From Alphaproteobacteria bacterium (GTDB taxonomy: Bacteria > Pseudomonadota > Alphaproteobacteria > UBA9655), in assembly GCA_019748065.1 (NCBI GenBank), contig JAIEQB010000040.1, forward strand, positions 1 through 62,195: a stretch of DNA of 62,195 nucleotides, in the 5' to 3' direction. Shown piece after piece: positions 1 to 8,933 of the stretch. Each line of letters opens with the position of its first letter. The first letter of the stretch is position 1. The notes under the pieces were generated by a model. It saw nothing but the letters and a program-made list of their open reading frames with translations. It had not been told where the DNA came from and made no database searches. A program made the translations under genes and the position numbers.

Positions 1-67
1 GACTAAATTATTTAAGTATTTGAAATATAACGATTCTTGAACTCATGTTTACTCAAAAGTGACGAAG

Positions 68-541
68 TCAGGATGAAAAGCCTCTCGATTTAAAATCAGA
101 AAACATATTTTCTATCCCCCATCTCAGCCCGTAATCCCGTGTCTTGTACTCATTAGGAAGACTGTCCATCGCAATATACCGAGGCTCCTCATGCCCCAGC
201 TCATGGAGGATACCCACATGCGTTATCATCCCAGAACGAAACCGAGCCCTCCGTATCTGCTGAAAACCCAACAACATCCTTGCCGAGCAAACGGGCATGA
301 CTTGAGAAAAGTCCCCTGACGATAGGCCTTTTAGGTAAAGGTAAGGGAGAGCCATTTCAATGCTCTTGCTTCGCAGGACATAGGGAGGGAGCAAGTGGGA
401 AACAAATCGGATAGTCTCTTCTTCCGTAGCGGATCCTTTGCGGTCTCGCGCTCGAGGAACTTTGACGAGGATAGGTCCAATTCCTGTGGCCACCTTTCTT
501 GCTGGCAAATGACCGTATTTAACAACTCGTTTACCGCGATT
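68..541 (-). pseudogene. Chimeric transposase remnant (IS256-like N part, IS4-like C part)
   Basis: This is not a working transposase. Reading on the minus strand from about 541, the residues RGKRVVKYGHLPARK and the block LPYLYLKGLSSGDFSQ resemble the N-terminal half of IS256/Mutator-type transposases. After about 25 unrelated residues the frame ends in RWGIENMFSDFKSRGF, which resembles the C-terminal segment of IS4-type DDE transposases. An in-frame TAG lies just upstream (542-544), and the only available start inside the IS256-like part is a TTG at 508. No terminal inverted repeats are visible. I read it as two decayed insertion sequences fused by deletion; the family assignments are from recalled motifs. 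Confidence 0.7.
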
Positions 542-589
542 CTATGGAACAGTCCCGTGGCTAACTCCTCTTCGTCGAAGCACCTCTCC

Positions 590-940
590 CTAGGAATACC
601 GCTTTTGTGGAACTACCAGAGGCTTCAGTATGATGGTCGTACATTCTCCGAGCATTTCTTCAGGAGCTGCATTTTTAATAGTATAAATACATTTCCCTCC
701 ACGGAATTGGACATCGCTTACTTCATAAAAGCCCGGGGGACAATAATCCAAACAGGTGAGCCCCCATCCTACCTCCTCCACGTCCCATCTTGTCCCCTCA
801 TACTGAACAAATGAAACTTCATTTTCAAGGATAGACGCCGCCTCATCGCTTGTTAGCTCGTAACAAGGAAATTCGCTCTCAATAGCAAAAGCTGCGCCAC
901 CCCATAACAGAGCTAAACCTATAAAAATACTCTTTCTCAC
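590..940 (-). CDS. Small secreted Cys-containing protein, function unknown
   Basis: The 116-residue product starts with a signal peptide (MRKSIFIGLALLWGGAAFA, cleavage expected after A-x-A near residue 19). The predicted mature protein is acidic with five cysteines, including a CLDYC pair near the middle. The start is a GTG six bases after a strong AGGGGAGGT ribosome-binding site, which supports real translation. The gene ends exactly where transposase debris begins, so its native C-terminus may have been lost or replaced. I do not recognise the family. It is divergent from the Rsm22-like gene, with about 137 bases of shared upstream space. Confidence 0.6.
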   Translation of the reverse strand: MRKSIFIGLALLWGGAAFAIESEFPCYELTSDEAASILENEVSFVQYEGTRWDVEEVGWGLTCLDYCPPGFYEVSDVQFRGGKCIYTIKNAAPEEMLGECTTIILKPLVVPQKRYS

Positions 941-1077
941 TTTGACCTCCCCTTCTCATTTAGGCTTCTCATTCCTTGATTCTAGGAGAATAAGATTAAT
1001 AACTTCTTAACCTTTCTCATGGAATATGAAGCTAAAAAATGTTTTAATAAGCAAATAAAGAGACAAGGGAGAAATGA

Positions 1078-2055
1078 TTGGAAACACTTCCATTAGATTT
1101 ATCAAATGCTATTGACCGCACCTTAGCGCCACTTAACTTGGACCAGCTACGAAATGATTGTTTTGAACTTTCACAGCGCTATGCAAACCACAAATTCATT
1201 GAAACAGAAGGTCATCGCCAAGCTTATATTGCTGCCCGTCTTCCCGCTACCTATGGGGCTACACGTCAAGTTTTTCGCCGGATTGAGCCCTACCTTGCCA
1301 ATGTTAAAAGCCTCCTCGATTTAGGATCCGGGGTGGGAAGCCTGGCTTGGGCAGCGCGAGAGGCTATGCCACAGCTACAGCGAGTCACCCTTTTTGAAAA
1401 AGATGTGGAGCTCCTTCGCTTGGGCCAACATTTGACCGAAGACAGACTTTTCCCCCTTCAACTTTCCTGGTGTCGCGATGATTTAACTACAGAAGAAATC
1501 TACCCCTTACATAACGTAGTCACTGTCTCTTACGTTTTAAATGAGCTTTCCCCAAAGGAGCGGCTTTTTGTGCTTGATCGGGCCTATAGTGCTGCTGAAA
1601 AGCTTCTCATTCTCGTTGAGCCAGGAACGCCTGAAGGTTACAGTCACATTCTCACAGCGCGCCAGTTTTTAACAGAGCGCGGCGCTCGTATTATAGCGCC
1701 TTGCCCTCAAAATGGCCTTTGCCCAATTGCTCCTCTTTATAAGGAAGGCAAGGACTGGTGCCATTTCAGTGTCCGTATTCCGCGCGGTAAATACCACCGC
1801 CGGGCAAAACAAGGCGCACTCCCCTATGAGAATGAAAAATATTCTTACCTGGTGGTCTCACCTCTCCCTCAGCCCACGCCAAAAGCCCGTATTATTAAGG
1901 CCCCTATGCGTAAAACAGGTCATGTGATTCTTGATCTGTGCAATGATAAGGCAGAACTAGAACGGATAACCGTTGCCAAGAGCGAGGGAGAAAACTACCT
2001 AAGAGCTCGTGATGCTGAGTGGGGCGATGAGTGGGAAAATTATAGTCATTCCTAG
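1078..2055 (+). CDS. Rsm22-family (METTL17-like) ribosomal small-subunit methyltransferase-like protein
   Basis: This 325-residue protein resembles the Rsm22 family, which acts in small ribosomal subunit assembly in mitochondria and occurs in many alphaproteobacteria. The SAM-binding motif I is LLDLGSGVGSLAWAAREA (about residues 81-98). A later Cys-rich stretch, APCPQNGLCP followed by WCHF (about 206-229), matches the family cysteines that hold an iron-sulfur cluster in mitochondrial METTL17. The start is TTG at 1078, chosen because AAGGGAG lies six bases upstream; the nearby ATG at 1074 is out of frame. The 3' end overlaps the next gene, suggesting translational coupling. Confidence 0.85.
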   Translation: METLPLDLSNAIDRTLAPLNLDQLRNDCFELSQRYANHKFIETEGHRQAYIAARLPATYGATRQVFRRIEPYLANVKSLLDLGSGVGSLAWAAREAMPQLQRVTLFEKDVELLRLGQHLTEDRLFPLQLSWCRDDLTTEEIYPLHNVVTVSYVLNELSPKERLFVLDRAYSAAEKLLILVEPGTPEGYSHILTARQFLTERGARIIAPCPQNGLCPIAPLYKEGKDWCHFSVRIPRGKYHRRAKQGALPYENEKYSYLVVSPLPQPTPKARIIKAPMRKTGHVILDLCNDKAELERITVAKSEGENYLRARDAEWGDEWENYSHS

Positions 2056-3334
2056 CTTGTCCAAGTTGTGTAAGCTCAAATGGCTTACTCATTCTCGTTT
2101 GTTCCTTGTGATTTTAACTTTATCAAGTTTATTGTTAGTCCGATTAAGCTCTGTTCATGGAGCTAAGCAGGCTATTAATATCCTTCTTGATGATGGCAAT
2201 AAAATAAGAGTAACGCGAAACCAGATTGTTTCTAATACTCATTTCCAAGTGAATGGGGATGGAAATAAGCCTCATATTCACATAGGCTCTATCCACATAG
2301 AGATAGATCGTTCTAAGCCCCTTATCCAACATATTCGGAGTTTAAGAGCAACACCTGGTGTTAAGAGCGCTATCTTAGTAAGGCTTTCATCAGATGAGAG
2401 GTGCACAGATAAAATTAGAGAATTTAATAAAACTTTCCACTCAAGTTTATCATTCTCAGAGCAGATTAAGCTTCGTCGTAAACTTTGCTCTTCTCTTCAA
2501 AAGTATCAAGAACAAGGGGCAAGGCAAGCTAAAAGACATCTTCCTATTGAGCAATATCAATTGGGTTGCACACTTGCAAATTTAGCAGACGAATTCGGGG
2601 AAGAAGTCTCCTTTCTAAGAGAAGCCGTGGAGTTACTGACACAAAGCGCAAAAGCAGGATTTCAAGCAGCTAAAAAAACGCTTCCTCTTGTACAAAATAA
2701 TTTGGCTGTTTCTCTTGCATACTTAGCACAGGGTTCAGAAGAAGGAATTTCTCTTCTAAGAGAAGCCGTGGAATTACTGGAACACAGTGCAAATGCAGGA
2801 TGTCAACACGCTAAAATAAATCTTCCCATTGAACAATGTAACTTGGGAATCATACTTGCAATTTCAGCACAAAATTCGCCAGATAAAATCCCCCTTCTCA
2901 GGGAATCTATCCATTTCCTTACAGAAAGTGTAAATGCGGGTGACACTTGTGCTAGGAAATATCTTCCTATTGCCCAATATAAACTGGCTTGCACCCTTGC
3001 GAATTCAGCAGAAGAATCAGTGGAAGGAGTCTCCTTTTTAAGAGACGCTGTGAAGCTACTTACACAAAGCCTATTTGGAGGCTATGAACAGGCTGGAAGA
3101 AAGCTTTCTGCTATGGAATATAAGTTGGGTTGTGCACTTACAAATTCTACACAAGGATCAGTGGACGAAATCCCTCTTCTAAGAGAGGCCATGTATTTAC
3201 TCGAAAGCATCATAAACTCCTCCTTTCAAACCCCTAAAAACCTTCCTCTCATCCATGCCACTTTAGAAAAAACCAAGAAACGCCTTGAAACTTTATTAAC
3301 GCCTCCTCCTTCTCAAGAAGAAGCAACAAAATGA
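2027..3334 (+). CDS. Exported protein with five 47-residue helical repeats
   Basis: About 435 residues from the ATG at 2027 (GAGTGGGG lies just upstream; an in-frame GTG at 2009 would add six residues). A hydrophobic segment RLFLVILTLSSLLLV near the N-terminus, ending in SSVHGAK, looks like a signal peptide or anchor. Residues about 166-400 are five consecutive repeats of exactly 47 residues, each with a core like LPIEQYKLGCTLAN and LLREAVELLTQSANAG. They are probably two-helix, TPR/Sel1-like hairpins. The gene overlaps the end of the Rsm22-like gene by 29 bases. The function is unknown; a binding scaffold in the envelope or outside is the likeliest reading. Confidence 0.65.
   Translation: MSGKIIVIPSLSKLCKLKWLTHSRLFLVILTLSSLLLVRLSSVHGAKQAINILLDDGNKIRVTRNQIVSNTHFQVNGDGNKPHIHIGSIHIEIDRSKPLIQHIRSLRATPGVKSAILVRLSSDERCTDKIREFNKTFHSSLSFSEQIKLRRKLCSSLQKYQEQGARQAKRHLPIEQYQLGCTLANLADEFGEEVSFLREAVELLTQSAKAGFQAAKKTLPLVQNNLAVSLAYLAQGSEEGISLLREAVELLEHSANAGCQHAKINLPIEQCNLGIILAISAQNSPDKIPLLRESIHFLTESVNAGDTCARKYLPIAQYKLACTLANSAEESVEGVSFLRDAVKLLTQSLFGGYEQAGRKLSAMEYKLGCALTNSTQGSVDEIPLLREAMYLLESIINSSFQTPKNLPLIHATLEKTKKRLETLLTPPPSQEEATK
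2522..3226 (+). repeat. Five tandem 141-bp coding repeats
   Basis: Five in-frame units of 141 bases encode the 47-residue protein repeats of the surrounding gene. The units share phrases such as CTTCTAAGAGAAGCCGTGGA at matching positions but differ elsewhere, so the array is an older internal duplication and not a freshly expanded satellite. Confidence 0.7.
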
Positions 3335-3423
3335 GGCATCCTTGCAAGAAAACCTTCAACTATCTTGCTGTTACTTATCTCAATGATCGAATATGTCTTT
3401 ATCCTTAAAATCTTCTTGCGAGA

Positions 3424-3452
3424 TTGACCTTACCCTTGAAGAAGAGTAAAAA
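3424..3452 (+). promoter_or_regulatory. Sigma-70-type promoter of the sdh operon
   Basis: TTGACC (3424-3429), a 17-base spacer and TAAAAA (3447-3452) fit a vegetative promoter. Transcription would start near 3459, about 27 bases before the sdhC ATG. The spacing and -35 match are good; the -10 is moderate. Confidence 0.5.
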
Positions 3453-3485
3453 AAGTGAAGAGTTTAAAAACAATAAGGTTAACGT

Positions 3486-3896
3486 ATGCTCTCGGCCCCA
3501 GAAGACATCAAGCGCCCTCTTTCTCCCCATTTGCAAATCTATAAGCCTCAGATCACGTCTGTTCTGTCCATCTTGCATCGGGGAACGGGCATTGTACTTT
3601 TTGGTGGTTCCATCTTGTGGTGTTTTTGGTTTGTTAGCCTTACAGCAGGCATAGACTCTTATTATCAACTTCAAGAGTTTCTCTTAAGTCCCCTTGGTTT
3701 ACTCATCCTCTTGGGATGGTCTTTTTCCTTTTTCTATCATCTGTGCAACGGCATCCGTCACTTGCTCTGGGATATTGGTATCGGCTATGAGATAGCAACA
3801 GTACGCAAGACCGGCTGGACAGTCATTTTTTCCTCTATCCTCCTTACAGGCATAACTTGGGCTATGGGTTTCATGAAGTGGAAAGGTCTCTTATGA
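3486..3896 (+). CDS. sdhC: Succinate dehydrogenase cytochrome b556 subunit SdhC
   Basis: This 136-residue membrane anchor of complex II carries quinone and haem b sites. The N-terminal motif RPLSPHLQIY leads into SILHRGTGI, the family signature containing the Ser/Arg quinone-site residues. FYHLCNGIRHLLWDIG further on carries the haem-ligand histidine. Three hydrophobic helices are visible. It is first of four genes, and its TGA overlaps the sdhD ATG (ATGA). Length and gene order are normal for the family. Confidence 0.95.
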   Translation: MLSAPEDIKRPLSPHLQIYKPQITSVLSILHRGTGIVLFGGSILWCFWFVSLTAGIDSYYQLQEFLLSPLGLLILLGWSFSFFYHLCNGIRHLLWDIGIGYEIATVRKTGWTVIFSSILLTGITWAMGFMKWKGLL

Positions 3897-4270
3897 AGTA
3901 TGAATCCTCTCTCAAGCGAGCCCAAGGATTAGGATCGTCTAAAAGCAGTGTCCATCACTGGCTCATACAACGTATCACTGCCATAGCTCTCATTCCCTTA
4001 GGGCTTTGGTTTGTAGGATTTTTTCTTCTTTTGATTACCTCCTCTTATGAAGAAGCTCACGCCGCATTTTTATCTCCTTGGACCGTTACCCTTGCCGTTT
4101 CCTTCGTTATCGCCCTCTTTTATCACGCCTCCTTAGGCATGCAGGTCATTTGGGAGGATTATGTTCCCTATGGATTGACTCGCTGGGCGTTAATCATGGG
4201 CACCCATTTGTTTTGCTTTTTTTTAGCAATTTTATCCATTATTTCGATCTTAAAAATTTTCTTAACGTGA
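3893..4270 (+). CDS. sdhD: Succinate dehydrogenase membrane anchor SdhD
   Basis: About 125 residues from the ATG at 3893, which overlaps the sdhC stop and is preferred to an upstream in-frame start at 3857 inside sdh[20 protein letters not shown] starts the first helix, and [16 protein letters not shown] is the conserved helix-2 region with the haem/quinone histidine and the trailing D-Y. With SdhC it anchors the SdhAB catalytic part to the inner membrane. Confidence 0.93.
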   Translation: MKYESSLKRAQGLGSSKSSVHHWLIQRITAIALIPLGLWFVGFFLLLITSSYEEAHAAFLSPWTVTLAVSFVIALFYHASLGMQVIWEDYVPYGLTRWALIMGTHLFCFFLAILSIISILKIFLT

Positions 4271-4280
4271 AGGCATACCC

Positions 4281-6071
4281 ATGACGAAGGATTATACAAT
4301 CACGGATCATATCTATGACGTTATCGTTATTGGCGCCGGCGGAGCCGGCCTAAGGGCTACCCTAGGTATGGCCGCCCAAGGCCTCCAGACAGCTTCTATC
4401 ACAAAGGTTTTCCCCACCCGTAGCCACACAGTGGCGGCTCAAGGTGGTATCAGTGCTGCCCTGGATAATATGGGGGATGGGGATAACTGGCGCTATCATA
4501 TGTATGATACGGTCAAGGGCTCCGACTGGCTCGGTGACCAAGACGCTATCGAATACATGTGCCGCAACGCCATTCCTGCGGTGATTGAGTTGGAACATAT
4601 GGGTGTGCCCTTCTCTCGCACCAAGGATGGCACCATCTATCAACGCAAATTCGGCGGTCACACCATTGATTATGGCAAATCCATGGCCCAACGATCCTGC
4701 GCCGCTGCAGACAAAACAGGTCACGCTATTCTTCACACCCTGTACCAACAAGCCTTAAAGCACAAGGCTACTTTCTTTAATGAATTCTTTGCTATCGACC
4801 TTATCATGGATGGAGAAGGGATATGCCGTGGCGTGATGGCGTGGAGTCTCGAAGATGGCACCCTGCACCGTTTTGCGGCCCACATGGTGGTACTTGCCAC
4901 CGGTGGATATGGACGAGCTTATCTTTCTTGTACTTCGGCTCATACCTGCACCGGTGACGGTAATGCGATGATTTTACGCGCAGGACTTCCCCTTCAGGAT
5001 ATGGAATTTGTTCAATTCCATCCCACGGGCATTTATACGTCTGGTTGCCTGATGTCGGAGGGCGCCCGCGGCGAAGGCGGCTATTTGACTAATAGTGAGG
5101 GAGAGCGGTTTATGGAGCGCTATGCGCCCCATGCAAAAGACCTAGCCTCCCGCGATGTGGTCAGTCGTGCTATCACCATGGAACTGCAAGCCGGCCGCGG
5201 CGTTGGACCTTTAAAAGATCATGTTTTTCTTCATCTAGAGCATCTAGATCCTAAAATTATCCACGAACGTCTCCCTGGAATTACGGAAACAGCCCGTATT
5301 TTTGCAGGTGTTGACGCCACGAAAGAGCCCATCCCTGTGCTCCCTACAGTTCATTATAATATGGGCGGCATTCCTACCAACCACCTGGCGGAGGTACTCA
5401 ACCCGACAAATGAAAATCCAGAGCAAGTCGTCCCAGGTCTTATGGCCATTGGAGAAGGCGCCTGCGTTTCTGTTCATGGGGCAAATCGTTTGGGGACAAA
5501 CTCTTTGCTGGATCTCATTGTTTTTGGCCGTGCGGCGGCTTATCGGGCTGCGGAAGTCATTAACAAGGAAAATGCTGTAAGACCTTTGGGGTCCAAGGAT
5601 GGCGAGGAAGTCATTGAGAAGATCGATCGTCTGCGCCATGCCAAAGGATCTCTCAAGGTAGCTGAGGTGCGCTTCAATATGCAACGCACCATGCAAAACC
5701 ATTGCGCCGTTTTCCGCACCAAAGAACACCTCGAGGAAGGCATTAAGAAGCTTCAAGAGATTGTGGCTTCTTATCAAGACATTCATTTGACAGATCGGTC
5801 AATGATTTGGAACACGGATCTTATAGAGGCGCTAGAGCTTGAAAACTTACTTCAACAATCCATGGTGACCATTCACTCGGCCCTTAACCGCACGGAAAGC
5901 AGGGGTGCCCATGCGCGGGAAGACTACCCTGCCCGTGATGATAAGACATGGTTGAAGCATACGGTTGCGCGCCTTAAAAAAGATACAGTATCCTTTACCT
6001 ATCGGCCCGTGCATTTGTACACACTGACCCCTGAGGTGGAAGTCATTCCTCCTAAAGAACGGGTTTATTAA
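4281..6071 (+). CDS. sdhA: Succinate dehydrogenase flavoprotein subunit SdhA
   Basis: This 596-residue catalytic subunit oxidises succinate to fumarate using covalently bound FAD. The dinucleotide fold [14 protein letters not shown] sits at about residues 18-31. [15 protein letters not shown] contains the FAD-linked histidine (His49). [20 protein letters not shown], the C-terminal [16 protein letters not shown] and [14 protein letters not shown] are family signatures. Full length. It starts 10 bases after sdhD and is followed 13 bases later by sdhB. Confidence 0.97.
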   Translation: MTKDYTITDHIYDVIVIGAGGAGLRATLGMAAQGLQTASITKVFPTRSHTVAAQGGISAALDNMGDGDNWRYHMYDTVKGSDWLGDQDAIEYMCRNAIPAVIELEHMGVPFSRTKDGTIYQRKFGGHTIDYGKSMAQRSCAAADKTGHAILHTLYQQALKHKATFFNEFFAIDLIMDGEGICRGVMAWSLEDGTLHRFAAHMVVLATGGYGRAYLSCTSAHTCTGDGNAMILRAGLPLQDMEFVQFHPTGIYTSGCLMSEGARGEGGYLTNSEGERFMERYAPHAKDLASRDVVSRAITMELQAGRGVGPLKDHVFLHLEHLDPKIIHERLPGITETARIFAGVDATKEPIPVLPTVHYNMGGIPTNHLAEVLNPTNENPEQVVPGLMAIGEGACVSVHGANRLGTNSLLDLIVFGRAAAYRAAEVINKENAVRPLGSKDGEEVIEKIDRLRHAKGSLKVAEVRFNMQRTMQNHCAVFRTKEHLEEGIKKLQEIVASYQDIHLTDRSMIWNTDLIEALELENLLQQSMVTIHSALNRTESRGAHAREDYPARDDKTWLKHTVARLKKDTVSFTYRPVHLYTLTPEVEVIPPKERVY

Positions 6072-6084
6072 AGGGAGATTTCAT

Positions 6085-6864
6085 ATGGTTCAACTGCGTC
6101 TGCCTCCTAATTCCAGAATTAAGAAAGGAAAGACCTTTTCTTCTCCCACCAAAAGCGCCCACATGAAACTTTTCCACATTTATCGTTACGATCCCGATGA
6201 TAAGGAAAATCCGCGCCTTGATACTTATGAGCTAAACCTTGAGGAATGTGGCCCCATGGTGTTGGATGCGCTCATCAAAATTAAAAATGAGGTAGATCCT
6301 ACTCTGACTTTCCGCCGCTCTTGTCGTGAGGGCATCTGCGGCTCTTGTGCTATGAATATTGATGGCACTAACACCCTCGCATGTATCAAACATATTGAAG
6401 AATGTAAATCGGACGTTAAAATTACCCCCCTGCCCCATTTATACGTAATCAAGGATTTGGTCCCTGATTTAAGCTTTGCCTATTCCCAGTATGATTCAAT
6501 TAAGCCATGGCTCCAATCGGACGAAACCCCGCCCTCAGATAAGGAGAGGCTTCAAAGCATTGAGGAGAGGGAGAAGCTGGATGGTTTGTGGGAATGCATT
6601 TTATGTTTTTGTTGTACCACTAGCTGCCCCAGCTATTGGTGGAATGGGGATAAATACCTCGGCCCTGCGACCTTATTACAATCCTACCGCTGGATTGCGG
6701 ATAGTCGGGATGAGGCCACGGGTGAGCGCCTCGATGTCCTCGAAGATCCCTTTAAACTTTACCGATGCCATACCATTATGAACTGCATCAATACGTGCCC
6801 CAAAAACCTCAATCCCGCCAAAGCCATCGGGAAAATTAAGAAAAAAATGGTAGAGAGACTTTAA
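6085..6864 (+). CDS. sdhB: Succinate dehydrogenase iron-sulfur subunit SdhB
   Basis: This 259-residue electron-transfer subunit has all three cluster sites. Cys80, 85, 88 and 100 form the 2Fe-2S site ([17 protein letters not shown]). Cys171, 174, 177 and 181 ([12 protein letters not shown]) and Cys228, 234 and 238 ([14 protein letters not shown]) form the 4Fe-4S and 3Fe-4S sites. The start at 6085 has GGGAGA seven bases upstream. An internal ATG at residue 27 is possible but has less support. The last four bases overlap the convergent membrane-protein gene, so no terminator separates them. Confidence 0.96.
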   Translation: MVQLRLPPNSRIKKGKTFSSPTKSAHMKLFHIYRYDPDDKENPRLDTYELNLEECGPMVLDALIKIKNEVDPTLTFRRSCREGICGSCAMNIDGTNTLACIKHIEECKSDVKITPLPHLYVIKDLVPDLSFAYSQYDSIKPWLQSDETPPSDKERLQSIEEREKLDGLWECILCFCCTTSCPSYWWNGDKYLGPATLLQSYRWIADSRDEATGERLDVLEDPFKLYRCHTIMNCINTCPKNLNPAKAIGKIKKKMVERL

Positions 6865-8513
6865 AAAGTTCTTGGCGACTGCACACACTCATAAGAGATG
6901 ACTTTTTTAAGGGAGCTTTCATCTTGAAAGAAAGAATTGAATTCCTTAAATAGGTTACACGCCTTTCTGCGCTCCCCTTGATACAACAGTATAAAACCCA
7001 AACTCTTCATTCCTTGAAAGTTCAAAGGCTGCCACTCTAATATTTTACGAGTGTACCTTTCAGCTTGATCAAGATCCCCCTGATGTAAATAGTAAGAGGA
7101 AACATTTAAACACGCAAACCAACTTCGACCCGCATGACATGCGAACTTATTGAGCATTTCATTTTTTGATAAATGAAATGTTACATATTGAGAGGAAAAA
7201 TAAAGGACAAAAACAGTTAATGCCAAAAAATTGAGGATGAAAAGTATTGTTTTAGACAGCCCAGACAATGCATAAATTTTAACCTCAACCTTGGCAACAG
7301 CGAAAAAATATCCAATCAAAAGAGACGTCAGATAATAAGGATATGGCTCCAAAAGAGGAAATTGGAACAGTGATTGAATAAAGAGGACAATTGAAAAGTA
7401 AAGAAATCCTGCATACTCTTGAAAGGCGTTTCTTATTTTTTTCCAAAAAGCATATACTAAGCTACTTCCAAGGAGGAGAAAAAGAAGACATATAATTACT
7501 CCGTCCTCTGATAAGTAACGCAGAAATTCATTATGAGGGCTGTGAAAGATTCTTGTTTCATTAAATCTGGGAAAGATCTCTCCCAAGTAGGGAAGGGAGG
7601 CAAACTCATACTGCCCCACACCAACACCTAAGGGGATATCTACAACCATCTTAAGCGTGTTGATATAAAGAGCCCATCGAGCAGAAAAATCCTTTAACAG
7701 GGCTAAGTCAGGAGGTGGGCTTGGATATAAATATTTTATAAGAATAATTAATCCAATGATTATGAATACCATCATAATTATTTTAATAATTTCTTTTATA
7801 TGTCTGATATTTAGAAATACGAAAAAAAAGCTCATTAAAATAATAACGATATATGTAGAGCGTGAGCTTGTTAAATAAACATAAGAAATAGATAAAGCTG
7901 ATACAAGATTTAAGAAGAAAGACATTTGCAACTTCTGCCAAATCCGCGTTAATCTTCCCCAAAGAAAAGCCATCGAAAATCCAACATACTCGGAAGCAAG
8001 ATTAATATTTCCAAATGTAAAATAAGGTGGGAGATCTGGGTAAAGAATAAATTCTAACAAGCTACAACTAACAAAAGTTGTTAAGGCAAGAATGATTACA
8101 TGTTCAAATTTCTCAAATCTCTCCTCGGTTTCTGAGTAAAACAAATTAAGGAAAAATATGGCGGCCCCCCAAAATAAAAAACGCCTAACATTTTCATATG
8201 TATATAAAGGAACATTATGGTAATAAGAGTTAAACACAATAAAAAATAGCGTAAAAATAAGAACATATAAAAACACAGGAGGAAATTTTGGCAAAACAAG
8301 ACTCTTTGCTTTCAATAAAAATATAAAGATACAAACATTAATGGAGAAAAGAGTTAGCATCCACTTTACAGTGGTAAAAGGGTCAGAAAAGCCCCCAAAA
8401 ACAACAAAAGGAGTCACAAAGAGAACAAAGTAAATAAAAAAAGAAGAAAAACAAAAGAAATTATATTTTTTTAAAAAAAGTAAGCCCCTTAAAGAATGAT
8501 GAGATAAATACAT
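6861..8513 (-). CDS. O-antigen-ligase/polymerase-like membrane protein with TPR-like tail
   Basis: This 550-residue protein has about ten hydrophobic segments. It has a periplasmic-loop motif [17 protein letters not shown] typical of the Wzy_C/O-antigen ligase family, which joins or polymerises surface glycans on undecaprenyl carriers. The last hundred residues ([20 protein letters not shown] and following) look like one or two TPR units, seen in some family members. It is visibly much richer in A/T than sdhA-sdhB next door, which suggests acquisition by transfer. No other glycan genes are adjacent, so its substrate cannot be inferred. Confidence 0.75.
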   Translation of the reverse strand: MYLSHHSLRGLLFLKKYNFFCFSSFFIYFVLFVTPFVVFGGFSDPFTTVKWMLTLFSINVCIFIFLLKAKSLVLPKFPPVFLYVLIFTLFFIVFNSYYHNVPLYTYENVRRFLFWGAAIFFLNLFYSETEERFEKFEHVIILALTTFVSCSLLEFILYPDLPPYFTFGNINLASEYVGFSMAFLWGRLTRIWQKLQMSFFLNLVSALSISYVYLTSSRSTYIVIILMSFFFVFLNIRHIKEIIKIIMMVFIIIGLIILIKYLYPSPPPDLALLKDFSARWALYINTLKMVVDIPLGVGVGQYEFASLPYLGEIFPRFNETRIFHSPHNEFLRYLSEDGVIICLLFLLLGSSLVYAFWKKIRNAFQEYAGFLYFSIVLFIQSLFQFPLLEPYPYYLTSLLIGYFFAVAKVEVKIYALSGLSKTILFILNFLALTVFVLYFSSQYVTFHLSKNEMLNKFACHAGRSWFACLNVSSYYLHQGDLDQAERYTRKILEWQPLNFQGMKSLGFILLYQGERRKACNLFKEFNSFFQDESSLKKVISYECVQSPRTF

Positions 8514-8536
8514 TTTAATTCTTATGTTATTTTAGC

Positions 8537-8563
8537 AAAAATGGGATTTAAAAATCCCATTTT
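8537..8563 (-). terminator. Rho-independent terminator after the 61-residue secreted peptide gene
   Basis: A perfect stem (AAAATGGGATTT against AAATCCCATTTT) with a short A-rich loop lies between the small peptide gene and the ligase-like gene. On the minus strand it is followed by a U-rich stretch, so it would end the peptide transcript. Confidence 0.65.
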
Positions 8564-8591
8564 ACTTTTTATCTTACAATAAAAACTCACT

Positions 8592-8777
8592 TTAATGGCT
8601 ATGGTAGTCATAGTAATATTCGCCGGGTTCACTGTGGTAGTAATGTCCTCCACCATAAGGTTCACTGTTGTAACCATAGCCTCCGCCATATCCAGGTTGA
8701 CTGTGGTAGCCGTACATCGCACTAGCACCTGTGACAAATGTGGTTAAAGTAACTACACTTAGTAATAATTTCTTCAT
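8592..8777 (-). CDS. Secreted Gly/Tyr/His-rich peptide
   Basis: This 61-residue product has a clear signal peptide (MKKLLLSVVTLTTFVTGASA). The predicted mature segment is about 41 residues and almost wholly Gly, Tyr, His, Ser, Pro and Glu, with near-repeats of the type YxSEPGxY and YHSxPGYGG. AGGGAG is well placed before the ATG at 8777, and a terminator follows. It belongs with the larger Gly/His-rich secreted proteins at 11073 and 11623. Metal binding or a structural envelope role is possible, but neither is shown. Confidence 0.7.
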   Translation of the reverse strand: MKKLLLSVVTLTTFVTGASAMYGYHSQPGYGGGYGYNSEPYGGGHYYHSEPGEYYYDYHSH

Positions 8778-8933
8778 CTTTCTTTCTCCCTTTGATGGGT
8801 TGATAATATCTTACAAAAGATATCTTAGCATACAATTACATATTTTTATTAAAATTTAATTAAAATACGTTGATTAGGGAGGATATCATAAAAAATTTTT
8901 CTTAACAACTTGACATAATGACCGAATGCCACA

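Noticed and set aside
1-600. Intact insertion sequence
   Set aside because: Two transposase families are fused, a stop interrupts the frame and no terminal repeats are seen.
5244-5786. 180-residue open frame antisense to sdhA
   Set aside because: No ribosome-binding site or recognisable domain; it mirrors the codon structure of the highly conserved sdhA.
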